Below, piece after piece: positions 12,659 to 22,508 of a DNA stretch of 64,000 nt. Location of the stretch: the NCBI GenBank assembly GCA_016802295.1, contig JAESIW010000090.1:310001-374000 (forward strand), read 5' to 3'. A program made the position numbers and the translations under genes. The DNA comes from Brachionus rotundiformis (lineage: Eukaryota > Rotifera > Eurotatoria > Ploima > Brachionidae). Each line of letters starts with the position of its first letter. Within the stretch, counting starts at the first letter, position 1. The notes beneath the pieces are model-generated. The model was given only the letters and a program-made list of their open reading frames with translations. It did not search any database and was not told where the DNA came from.

Positions 12659-13341
12659 TCATCCTCTAATTTGTTTGATTAAGTGAAAAGCCCCATCGAC
12701 TCCGTAAAGTATTGCACACAAAAAGCCAAATACCTAAATAATAGATAACATTTGTGAATAGATAGGTTTTAGAATAGTTAAAATACCGATGCGGATGCAA
12801 AGGCTCCCTGATTGAAAAATTTTGAGTATAGATAAAATGGATCTCTGATCGAACCCTCTCGAACTGCGCACACAATTGCCAGTATGAACGTGGGCAGTAA
12901 CCATAAAAAATCAGTTAACATAATCTTGTAAAAAACAAAATTAATTAGATTTTTTTTTTTTATTAATTAGCTCACAAATAAATTGAATTGTATATTGTTG
13001 AAAATTTTTAGACTAGTGACATTAAATAAGCGTACTATGTAGATAAATATGGCTATTATAAAGCCAACTATGGAAAAGAACAAATAAGCGTCTCTTGTTG
13101 AACTCATATCAGCTGGTATATAAATTTGTCCACTTAGATATTTTGGAATCGAAGCGGCTGAAATGAGACCAGCCATTTGGAAAAGCTTAAAAAAAGCATA
13201 AATACGTGATTTTATAGTTGGGGTCTAGTTTACAATTATTCCTGTTCTTAGCAGACCAGCTATTGACATTGGATAACTTTTGGTAAAACCAACTTTTTCT
13301 CCATTGGGAATACTTTGCTGAGCTATTGTTGGCGTACTCAT
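12659..13341 (-). CDS. MARVEL-domain tetraspan (CMTM/plasmolipin-like)
   Basis: Four exons: 13341-13234, 13185-12976, 12924-12787, 12733-12659, giving 531 nt and 176 residues with intact phases. The protein has four hydrophobic segments: a first helix from RTGIILFQMAGLISAA, a second at FFSIVGFIIAIFIYIVRLF, a third at DFLWLLPTFILAIVCAV, and a last one at VFGFLCAILYGVDGAFHLI. The pattern of a short cytosolic N-terminus, four helices, an acidic/Trp-rich third helix and about 175 residues is that of MARVEL proteins, which act in vesicle traffic and membrane apposition. The short tail ends KQIRG. Subfamily is not resolved. Confidence 0.8.
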
Positions 13342-14246
13342 TTTTTTTATTTTTATTTTATATTCTACACTATGACTATTTAAAAAGATAATAAAATCAT
13401 TTTTAAAAAATATTAAAATTTCATAAAACTATCCTTTTCTTAAATTTATAAATATATTTCTTTATAATACGTAATCTTTATTTATTCATGGTAATTTCTA
13501 ATTACTTTTAAATTTAAATCTTAAGTTTTTACAATTTTAGGATAAATTTGTTGGTTTTTTTTCCAAATATAAAATTGGTTTTTGAATTTTAATTAAAGAC
13601 TTTTTCCTAGTTAAAAAAATTATGCAAAATTTCAAATCAAAGCTGTATTTTTTGATTATTTATTTAATAAAAATAAGTTAACTAATCGATAAATCAGTCT
13701 AAAACATCTATATCCTAAGAAACCGAATTTTTTATGTCATTAAAAAAAAGTATAATTTGATTTTTGGCCTTTTCCATTCTAAGCATAAAAACCAAACTTA
13801 ATCTCTCTAAAGGTAAACATTTTACTCTATTTCAAGATAATTGTGCAGTTATTTTTAATAGAACTATTTTAACAAAACAAATGGATTTATTTTACACCAA
13901 GATTGATCATTGTTTACCTTATTTATTCTTTGACAATTATAGAAAGGCTCTAATTTCTACTTTATAATTTTTTTTATCTAAATATAAAAGAGCCAAAAAA
14001 ATACTTAACAAATAACAAGTCATTTTAGAAATTATAAAATTTTGTTCACCAATTTAATCCTTGTAAAATTTGACAATTTAAAGAGGATTAAATAATTTTC
14101 TATTAAAATTATAAATCTAGCTAGTCAAATTTAGTTGAAAGAAAAATAAATTTAGAGTGTCTTGGTCATCCAGTCTTTTGGTAATAAATGGATAAAATTT
14201 TATTTGCTGAATTTAATTTAAAAATAATTATTGATTACAATTTAAA
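13342..14246. other. Spacer between two tetraspan genes
   Basis: AT-rich. One open frame here begins at a TTG, has no ATG and resembles nothing known, so I do not call it a gene. Confidence 0.5.
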
Positions 14247-14924
14247 TTAATATGGATTATAATAATTGTTATTATATTGCAAAAAATTGGTATTTTGTGG
14301 ATTGGACCTAGAATAGCTGAGTTGAGGATTGACGGCTGACGGCCGGCCTACACCAATTTTTTTTATCATAACTAGAAATAATATGCACATAATTGTTGCC
14401 ATGACTCCCAAAGCCAACATTGCTATCGTGATAGGAAACATGCTTTTGTTGGGTGCATTTGAGGACTTTCTAAAATAATAGGAAATACTCATGCCATTTA
14501 TGAATACCAAAGAGACAATTACGATGCTGAATGAGGTATTTGCCAACAAGTTACAAAAAATCAGAGGGTAATTTTTCCATTTTAGCAGCGAAAGAGCCAG
14601 AACTCCAAGAGTAACACAATAAAGTCCTCCCCAAATACCCGAACCAACATAATACAGTGCTCCTTTGTTCAAAATGCTCACGATTTGGAGAGCTATTTCG
14701 GCCAGACCGACCATTATTGTTACAAATGAATAAATGAGCGCAAAGCTGGTCGGATATCTTTCGGTCACAACTTTTACCATGTATTCTTTTTTTTGCCTTT
14801 GTAATTCATGGCGAAAATTGATTGTCTGCTCGTAAAAATTGCTTGGAATTGTGCTCGCAAAGTTGTCTTGGTACACTGGCGTCAAATGGGGCTCTCTTGC
14901 ATCCGATTTTTGGAACAAAAGCAT
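14247..14924 (-). CDS. CD20/MS4A-like four-transmembrane protein
   Basis: Single-exon, 225 residues. A polar, basic N-terminal tail of about 60 residues is followed by four hydrophobic helices. Helices 1 and 2 are joined by a short loop with YYVGSGIWGG, the kind of Gly-rich loop seen in MS4A/CD20-type tetraspans. A Tyr/Asn-rich tail ends NNNYYNPY. It has no tetraspanin CCG motif and does not align well with the neighbouring MARVEL gene. The start lies 316 bp from the start of the second 7TM gene on the other strand, so the two may share a promoter region. Family assignment rests on topology and the loop only. Confidence 0.65.
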   Translation of the reverse strand: MLLFQKSDAREPHLTPVYQDNFASTIPSNFYEQTINFRHELQRQKKEYMVKVVTERYPTSFALIYSFVTIMVGLAEIALQIVSILNKGALYYVGSGIWGGLYCVTLGVLALSLLKWKNYPLIFCNLLANTSFSIVIVSLVFINGMSISYYFRKSSNAPNKSMFPITIAMLALGVMATIMCILFLVMIKKIGVGRPSAVNPQLSYSRSNPQNTNFLQYNNNYYNPY

Positions 14925-15240
14925 TTATAATGTTATAATAATTGTTATTGTATTAGGAAATGCGTATTTTGGTAAAAGAGTTGGAAAGGTTAGTTGCAGA
15001 AAAAAAAATCAAAAATTCTAACTTATCATAAATAAATTTTTTATGACTTTATTTTATCTTTTATATAAAAAAAAAATTTTTTATCATTTTAAAATATTAT
15101 GAAATTTGTTAATAAATAAAAATGACTAGACATTATAAAAATAAATATTTAACTTGTAATTTAACAATATAAGTAATAGTAAATAAAATAATAATTAACG
15201 AAAGAGTTTATTTTTGTTTTATTCTAATCAAAATAAAAAT

Positions 15241-16215
15241 ATGGAACCAAATACGAGTGAATTTGCCATGAATAATATCACCAATGGATCTTTTTTTGGA
15301 CCAAACTACTGTGCTAACAGTAGTCCCATTATTATTCGAAAAATTCTATTAATTATTTCTTTGTGCTTAATTCTAATAATTTTGTTAAGTGTTATCAAGT
15401 CGAAAAAAATTTTAATCACTGTTGAGTTTGTAATACTTTACTATTTTTGTATAATACTAATTTTTATAAAAATTAAATTATTCATTTTTTCATATTCATC
15501 AAAATTGAGTCTTAAAAAAGTGAATTGTATATTTTATTATCTATTGGATATTTCAATAGCACAATATTATTTTACTTTATTTTATTACTCCATATTTCAC
15601 ATGACCATTTGGTTTGGCAAAAAATTGGCCAAAGAAGTCCGAAAATTGAATATTTTTATCATCTACACAAGTATTACACTCGTTCTGAGCATTGTCAAAG
15701 CTTTACTAGAAATGTCATCTGATCATGAGCATTTTTTGGCCAATTTTGGATTTTGTGTCATTGATGCGAAAGTACTGGTGCTTTCGGTAAAGATTTTACT
15801 AATAAATCTCATTTACACGATCCCAGCAATGCTGTTGGTTCTTATCTATGGCACTTTGAACATTTTTCTCTTGAAAAGAATTGTCGCCAAGAAAAGATCA
15901 ATTGTCCAAGTGCAATCAGATCGAAAAAATCTGCGTATTTTGCTATTATTTTTTATCTATTCACTTATTTCATATCTTAATCTTATTAGTTGGTCTATTA
16001 ATTTAATTAATTATTTATTTAAAATCAAAATTTCAAAAAATTTTGATTGTATAATCTATGAATGTGTTATTGTGTTTGATTTTTTAAGTTCACTGGTACT
16101 TTTATTTGGTCACAAGAAGTTAAAAATCGGCTTTATACAACTAATTAAGGATTCGATTTTAAGCTTAAAAAAAATAAATTATCAATTTTATCTAGTCATT
16201 TTGAGAAGGAAATAA
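15241..16215 (+). CDS. Divergent seven-transmembrane receptor, copy 2
   Basis: Intronless 324-residue paralog of the gene at 11662. The frame is open from a TTG at 15214, but the first ATG is at 15241, and MEPN aligns with the MEPF start of copy 1, so I use 15241. Asn-glycosylation sites lie in the N-terminus (NTSEF, NITNGS). Shared landmarks are VEF, YYSIFHMTIW, NLIYTIP, LLKRI and DRKNL. The two copies are quite diverged, with Lys/Ile/Leu-biased composition from AT pressure. Receptor class and ligand are unknown. Confidence 0.74.
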   Translation: MEPNTSEFAMNNITNGSFFGPNYCANSSPIIIRKILLIISLCLILIILLSVIKSKKILITVEFVILYYFCIILIFIKIKLFIFSYSSKLSLKKVNCIFYYLLDISIAQYYFTLFYYSIFHMTIWFGKKLAKEVRKLNIFIIYTSITLVLSIVKALLEMSSDHEHFLANFGFCVIDAKVLVLSVKILLINLIYTIPAMLLVLIYGTLNIFLLKRIVAKKRSIVQVQSDRKNLRILLLFFIYSLISYLNLISWSINLINYLFKIKISKNFDCIIYECVIVFDFLSSLVLLFGHKKLKIGFIQLIKDSILSLKKINYQFYLVILRRK

Positions 16216-16835
16216 TTTTTGAACATCAGCGAGTTCGAATTATATTTATCTATTTAAAGGTCATATACTTTTAAATATATTAAATTTTATTAAATATTTT
16301 TAAATTTATGAAATATGTTTTTTAATTTTAAATTTAGTTAAAACAGATATTATTGTAAATCTAGCTCTCAACCATCTTGGAACTCGATTCCAAAAACTTT
16401 ATCTGTGTGTATTTTTTGCTTTTGCTCTCTTAACTTTTAATTGTGACAATTTCCAATTCACCTTGTCCAAAAGTTTGCTCATCTAGCACACTCTCTAAGT
16501 CTAAGTATATCTGAGTATGTTTTTCTATGGCAAATATTGTGCGTGTGACCAGCATGGAATGGAGTATTGCTTTGGCAAAATTGTCACTTTTTGTTTTGTA
16601 AACGACCAATTATTTGAAAAAAAAAATTTATTTTCAAAATAAAATTTATTTATTTTTAATTTATTTTTTTAACTTAAATTCAATTAGCAATTAAATTAAA
16701 CATTAATAATTAATAATGGTAAAAGAAAAAATAATAAATTTTAATTTAGATAGAAAAAAAAAATCGATATAGAGTAATTAAAGAGAATTAGGATTAATTG
16801 AGCGATTTAAACTAAAAACAATTTTAAATATTGTT
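16216..16835. other. Spacer between 7TM copy 2 and WH1 gene (3' ends convergent)
   Basis: Contains a modestly GC-richer stretch at 16370-16610 with no open frame. No feature can be supported. Confidence 0.4.
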
Positions 16836-18368
16836 TTAATTGACTTTAAGGGAAGAGCGTCTTGGCGGCTTTGGTGGAGCGTTTGAATCGTGGTAGATGG
16901 CTGCCGATGACTTGAACACATGTGACTGCCTTAGAGGCGAAGGCGTCTCATTGCGACTGGACTGTATACAATTTAGAATGAGCGAGTTGCGCACCGGTGT
17001 TCGGTCAGACAAACTTATTGTCTTCGAGCTGACCGAAAAAGGTGTCAAAGGCTCGTATTTTTTGAGCGCTGCTATTGGCGTGGTTGGGGTTGGATGGCAA
17101 CCCTTGGGGGCCATGATCGGACTAGGCGGTGTTGCCATTGTGTTCATTGGATACACGGTCTGGTACCTGTTCTGCTGTTTGATGACCGTTTCCCGTATCA
17201 GACTGGCATTGGTTGCCGCAATGTACGCATTCAGCTTGATGTACTCGTCCCTGTTTTCCATGGCTTTTTTGAACTTGTCCAATCCGCCAAACTGGCTAAT
17301 GTACTCTTTTAGCACTTTGATCATTTTTTTGTTTATAGATACATTGAATTTGACCAATAGGTCCTTGATTACGTCCATTTCTGTCGATTCCTTGTGTTTG
17401 ATTGGAATTTTGGGCGTAGAGTGAATTGTTTCCGGACTGGAGTGCAGTTCGAGGGCATTTATGGACAATGTGTTTATGGTGGATGTTGAGCCGGACAAAT
17501 TTTTTGCCTGATGATGGCTTGCGGACATGTTTATTTGTTTGGTGGAGGTGGAGGTCTGTGAGGCGGACGAGAGAGCTCGTTTGACCATAGTCGGGTACTT
17601 TGGCGTCCTATTGGGTGTTGTTTGCTCTTTTTCCAAAGTGTCTACTTTGACATTAAGATCGGTCGATGAGCACCGAAATGGACAGCTGATTACACTCTTG
17701 TTTATTCTGGTGAGGGACTCGCGCCGAGATTTGTGCTTTCTGGTATCGTGGTCGTCAGTTTTCTTGAAGTTCTGAGACGCGGCCAGATACGAGCCGCACA
17801 AATCGGCGGACAAATTTCGCCGAGTAAGCTTAAGAGGCCTAGGCTGGTCCGGATTCTTGTCCTCTCGCTTATCTTGGAAGTTTTCCATGCTCTTTTTGAC
17901 ACATGACAAAAAGCGCTCGGCCTCGTCCTCACATATAAACTTGAAGCCATAGTTGAACCTCTGGAAAGAATGGTAATAAATTGGTAAATATAAAAACAAG
18001 AGATTACATTAACAGTGAGAAAGTGGAACAAAGGACTGGCCTTTTGGTATTCAAATGGTGCGTTCATTTCCTGTTCCCATAGTTTACCTTGCTGAGACAA
18101 AAATTACCAAATGCTTAAGGTCAGTGGACCTGCTTACCATCAAGCTGTACAAGCGAAAGTAAAATGAGTCTTTGTTGGCAAAATTTTTGAGGAAACAAAT
18201 GGTGCCAGTGCTGGACTTGAACCATTTGTCCAAGTGCGGCGCAGATATGAAGAGCTGAGCTGCCGCTGTGGCCAGTACTTTGAAGTTGTCCTTTTCCAAA
18301 AAATCAGTCAGAAGGGTGTCCTTGTCGTCCGGACGACGGTAGCTTCTAGATCGGTACAAGGCAGGCAT
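16836..18368 (-). CDS. WASP-like WH1-domain protein lacking a visible VCA module
   Basis: Three exons, 18368-18138, 18091-18008 and 17960-16836, total 1440 nt and 479 residues. Residues 20-130 form a WH1/EVH1 domain of the WASP type: ATAAAQLFISAPHLDKWFKS, then GTICFLKNF, FYFRLYSLMQGKLWEQEM, and NYGFKFICEDEAERF. WASP proteins activate Arp2/3 through a C-terminal WH2-central-acidic segment. Here the C-terminal 350 residues are Ser/Thr/Pro-rich and basic, with a predicted helical block near 300-370 (VIKDLLVKFNVSINKKMIKV) and a final APPKPPRRSSLKVN. I see no acidic Trp end and no clear CRIB. It may be a WH1-only adaptor or a strongly diverged WASP. The C-terminal KPPRR could bind SH3 domains. Confidence 0.75.
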
Positions 18369-18604
18369 TTAACAAATAATTATAACATAATACAAGACAA
18401 AACAATTAGAATGAATTTAAAGTTTAAATTTTGCTTAGCTCAAGTAAAGAGAGAGAGAGAGAGAAGATGGTTTTGTTAGAAGATTGGTTTATGAATGACT
18501 TTGGAGTTATATAAATTTTATTTATTTAAAAATTAAAATTTTAATATTTAAAGTAAAAACAAACAAAAAAAAAGATTTTTTTTTTCTCAAATAAATGCTT
18601 AAAA

Positions 18605-18880
18605 TTAACCAAAAGTGTCTTTGCTGAATTTGTTTGGCTTAGGATTAGGAATTAGGTTGCTAAATTTGGCCAATATGTCGCGCAAATTTAATATTTCGTC
18701 CTTTGGCAAATTTTCTATGCTCAGCCAAACTCCAGATCTGACCATTTGATGCTCCAATCGTTTCATTATTTGATCGCGCAATTCCACAGGCTTACAAGAA
18801 TATACTGGCATGCACAGTAAGGCCAAGCACATATATGAGACAATCAGGGCTTTGTTGTGAGTGAATTGTTCTATCATCAT
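18605..18880 (-). CDS. Small secreted peptide precursor (unknown)
   Basis: Single-exon ORF of 91 residues beginning MMIEQ. A hydrophobic stretch (ALIVSYMCLALLCMPVYSC) looks like a signal peptide with cleavage near residue 28. The mature part is about 62 residues, helical and amphipathic, with one Cys at the cleavage region and one dibasic site (IMKRLEH) that could be processed. Size, secretion signal and dibasic site would suit a peptide hormone or secreted effector, but no family is recognised. It sits 236 bp from the start of the WH1 gene on the same strand. Confidence 0.55.
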   Translation of the reverse strand: MMIEQFTHNKALIVSYMCLALLCMPVYSCKPVELRDQIMKRLEHQMVRSGVWLSIENLPKDEILNLRDILAKFSNLIPNPKPNKFSKDTFG

Positions 18881-19182
18881 TGAAATTATTAGCTTTAATT
18901 TTCTCTTTCAAACTGTTTTATAGGAACTTTTATTGTGTCGAAATAAAAATAACTTTGCTTTCAAACAAATTAAACAAACACACAGCCACATACACTTAGT
19001 TTAAAAACCACATTTTTTCCAAGGTAATAGGCTCAACATATAAAAATATTTTAAACTAAAAAACTTAAATTAGATGAGATTAAAAATTGAAAAAAAAAAA
19101 TTAAAAAAGAGAAATAAATAGAAAATATTTTATTAAAACAATTTGTCCATAATTAGGTAAATAGATCACTATTGTGCTGTTA

Positions 19183-20795
19183 TTAAGATAAAGATAGATA
19201 CTTGACACCATTTTTTTCGAATATGGTCGCATTTAGTCTGTCCAATATGGTCTTTAAATTTTGACATAGCTGCTCTTTGCTCATTTTGTCCTGGGTCTTG
19301 GCGCGAAATTTGTGCAATAGCTCTTTGGTGGTCATGGGCTTGCGAGACAGGTATCGTCTCACCTCTTCCTCGGTGAGTGCCGATGTTTCTGGCGGGGGAG
19401 TGGGCGCAGGTGCTTTGCCCGACTTGGCCTGCACGGCCGCAATTATGGCTGCTGTCTTGCTCGCCTTGCTGGTCTGGGCCGTGGAGGTGCTAGATGACGA
19501 AGAGGACTCGTCGTGGGTCTGTAGACCGCCCGAGGCCGTCTTTTGCAGCTTCTTGGCCGTTTTTTGCAGCGGATCTGTCGCCTTGCGCTTCAGCTTGCTC
19601 TCAGTCTTGGCCTTTTTGCCCTCCTCGCCATCCATTTCCTCAAAGCTTGAACTAGAGTCCTTGGAGTCTTAAATTTTTGGCAAAATTATTTCTATTGTTA
19701 ATTAACTGACAAGATAAAAAAACCTTCGTCTTTGCCAAGTTTTCCAGTCTTGAAAAACTCGTCAAAGTCCTCATCGCCATCTTCTTCGCTTTTGCTCATC
19801 AATTTTTTGTATTCCTTGCCCTCCTCGGTCAAGTCATCGTCCTCTTCTTGTTCCTCCTCGTCCGAGGATCTTTCCATCGCCTTAATGGCCTCTTCTTCGT
19901 CAATGCCCTTCTCCTGATACTTCTCTTCATACTTGCTTGGCTCGGCATCGGGCTCCTCGTACTCACTGCCAGTGTCCGAGTAGTCTTTTTCCTGGCCCTC
20001 TCGGTCACCGTCATCCGAGTCCTCCATGTCTCTGGGACCCTCGTCCTCTTCATCCTTCCTCTTCTTCTTCGGCTTGCCCTTGGGCTTTTTCTTGCGCTTG
20101 TCGAGCTCGTCTTCTTCATCGCTTAGAGTTGACGTTTTTTTTGTCTTCTGACTAGGCTCGGTCTCCTCCTCCTCTTCCTCTTCGCCTCCTTCGGCCTTGC
20201 GCTTATTGGCCATAATCATGTACTTGTTTAGAATTTTGTGTCTTCGTTTGAACTCCTCCTCGGCCTCGTCTATGTCCAGGGTCTTGTAGGTCTTGTGCGG
20301 AGCGAACGTGTACCAGTCCTCCAATGGGTGAGCTTCGAAGCCGCCATCTGCACACTTTATGAACACAAAGTAACAAGAGTTTTCCGATATGGATTTTTTG
20401 CCAATGAATTGCTTGTCTCTGAGTTTTTCTTTTTCGCTACCTTTTGTGGTAATAATCCATGGCAGGTCTTCGGCTTGGATTTTTTTCGGCACATAGCCGA
20501 ACTTGCGACGCCTAGCCAGTTCCTTGGCCTCTTTGTTATACTCGCTGCCTTGGCCTGACTTTGGCCCGTTCTCCCAGTCGGGTCTTGACGGCACGTTCGA
20601 CGTGTCCCGACTCATTTCAGGACGGTTGAATTTACCCATGTCGATTGTGCCCGTGTTGAACTTGAGCGCGTGAAATTTGCGCCGAGTTTTGGACACCCGC
20701 ACATAGTAGTCCTTGGTTTTTATTGTCGGTTGTTCCGCTTGTTGCTGGACAGTTGCCTGTTGATATGTGCTGTATTGAACAACCGGAATCGACAT
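19183..20795 (-). CDS. GTF2F1: Transcription factor IIF subunit alpha (RAP74)
   Basis: Two exons, 20795-19724 and 19667-19183, 1557 nt and 518 residues (human RAP74 is 517). With TFIIF beta it escorts RNA polymerase II into the pre-initiation complex and helps elongation. The N-terminal part (about 25-195) has the RAP74 dimerisation fold signatures DYYVRVSKTRRKFHALKFN and EDLPWIITTKG. The middle (200-360) is a long Glu/Asp/Lys-rich charged region. The C-terminal winged helix (about 455-518) starts LTEEEVRRYLSRKPMTTKEL and ends KNGVKYLSLS; in the family it contacts the FCP1 phosphatase. Antisense open frames across the acidic region are composition artefacts. Confidence 0.95.
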
Positions 20796-21039
20796 TACAA
20801 TAGTTATTTTTTTATTTTTAAGTTTAATAATAAAAATTTAAACTCAATTTATATAATTAAATTAAGAGTGAAATTTTAAAAAATTTATAAAATGTTCAAA
20901 ATTAAGTTAACAAAGTTTTTTCTTTTTGACATATTAAAAGCCAGTCCTCTATTTGGTGCTGACAAAAGGCTTTATCAATAGACCGTTATTTAGAGATTAA
21001 CTCAATTAGATTGGTTAACAAAACAGGAGTGTCGCGTTA

Positions 21040-21550
21040 ACTATGATGGCTATAAAAAGGATACGTTTCGGCTAGCAAATCATTCATTCAACTGCAACAA
21101 AAGACTGCTACAATCTTGCAAAAATCGACAACATCAAAGACCGTTTCGAGTTGCTTTCAAAGCGCTATCTACAGAAAGCATCGAACAGCAACAAACTAAT
21201 TAGAGATCTAATTGACAACTACAATCCAAAAGCCAAGCCACGTGTCAGAAACGGAATCAAACCTATTCTCGCTCACCTTCTTCAGCAAACAACTCAATCA
21301 ACAACAAACACGTCAATAAACCAGACAACTTCGACAAAGGCAACAAATCAACGGAAAATAACGAAAAAAAACAACTGGCAGAAACTAATCGACTTTGTTG
21401 TCCAATTAGACATTTAGTCCAATTAACAACTAGAATTGCAACAGTCTACAACTCAAAAGTGGCAACATATTAGCTAAACAAAGAAAATTGACAATAAACA
21501 ACAAATAAACAAAGAAAAATGGGTTGAAAAAGGCCGAGCCTTAAAGCAAT
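21040..21550 (+). mobile_element. LINE 3'-end fragment, copy 1
   Basis: A broken frame reads the C-terminus of a non-LTR retrotransposon polymerase: DRFELLSKRYLQKASNSNKLIRDL, interrupted after IKDRFE, matches the typical LINE tail (I-P-L-A-x-I-D-x-I-x-x-R-x-x-x-L-S-x-R-Y-L-x-K). No ATG or RT core remains. It ends in GTTGAAAAAGGCCGAG and CTTAAAGCAAT, which recur at the end of copy 2, so this is probably the 3' UTR of the family. This is typical 5'-truncated LINE debris. Confidence 0.7.
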
Positions 21551-21639
21551 CCGGTGACTGGGCGATAGGTGGTACGCATAATCCTGTTATGCTAATCAAC
21601 CTAAACCATCACAAACTATATAATCAGTCAGCTAACATG

Positions 21640-22079
21640 GAGTACATACCGTTCATCAAATACAGTGCATTGGAAGCAAGCATGATGTCGCTTGAAAAAC
21701 AACAAAGAAAAGCAGTCAAAATAGCATACAGGCTGTCCTCATCAACTGTAGCAAAGGACTGCTACATACTTGCAAAAATCGACCACATCAAAGAACGCTC
21801 TGAATTACTCTCAATGCGTTATCGATCCGATGTCCAAGCAGCGCGACAAAAACGGAGTTGAACCAATCCTTGGTCATCTTCTTCAAACAACTCAATCAAC
21901 AACACTAACAGCGACAATTAATCTACAAAAAAATAATAAAAAAGACTATTGGCAAAAGCTAATTAGACTAGGTTGTTGGCCAATTAGACATCTAGCAAAC
22001 TAATCTGTCAGTTATTTAGACCTAATAAACAACATATATAGTAAAGACTCAGTTGAAAAAGGCCGAGTCTTAAAGCAAT
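21640..22079 (+). mobile_element. LINE 3'-end fragment, copy 2
   Basis: Tandem relative of copy 1 in the same orientation. The frame KAVKIAYRL, CYILAKIDHIKERSELLSMR carries the LINE C-terminal signature and is frameshifted soon after. The 3' end repeats the GTTGAAAAAGGCCGAG ... TTAAAGCAAT signature. Copies 1 and 2 are diverged, so they are separate insertions or an old duplication rather than a recent tandem copy. Confidence 0.7.
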
Positions 22080-22260
22080 GCTAACATATCCTCTCCATCA
22101 CAAATCCATATAGTCAGTTACTCAGTCAACAAGCGAACCATTTTAGTTTATTTAGCAAAATAATTCAATTAAATGTGACAATCTTAGATAAGTTTGGAAG
22201 CCTTAAGTTAAGACTTTTTAAAAAGTTGCTTGGTTTGTGGTTCCAAGCTAGTCTAAATAG

Positions 22261-22392
22261 TTGCCGAGTTCGCAGCCTTGTGCTCGGATGAGTGGTGCTG
22301 TTTATGATGAACGTCCCACTGGCCTCTTAGGGAAAGACGCCGTCATAACTCTGCCAAAGCCGGTCCCAAGCCCGGTTGTAAAAAGAGGAGGG
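22261..22392. other. GC-rich structured island
   Basis: A sharply GC-rich 130-bp block in AT-rich DNA just downstream of the LINE fragments. Visible pairings are CCGAG (22264-22268) with CTCGG (22283-22287), and CCTCTT (22323-22328) with AAGAGG (22383-22388) enclosing AAGCCGGTCCCAAGCCCGGTT, which itself pairs CCGG with CCGG. It looks like a folded RNA, perhaps the 5' or 3' leader of a retroelement. No protein frame is present, and identity is not established. Confidence 0.45.
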
Positions 22393-22508
22393 TATTAGAA
22401 ACTGGCAATAAATCTTCCATAGCTTATTTCATATTCTGATTTAAATTTTGAAAATAATTAGAGCTAAACAAAAATAAAATGCTTTGATTATCTTTTATTA
22501 AAATTCAT

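Noticed and set aside
13764..13967. 68-codon open frame between the tetraspan genes
   Set aside because: Begins at TTG with no ATG, composition as in spacer, no similarity noticed.
19732..20155. Long antisense frames across the acidic part of TFIIF alpha
   Set aside because: They mirror GAG/GAA-rich codons on the other strand; no independent start, splice or domain evidence.
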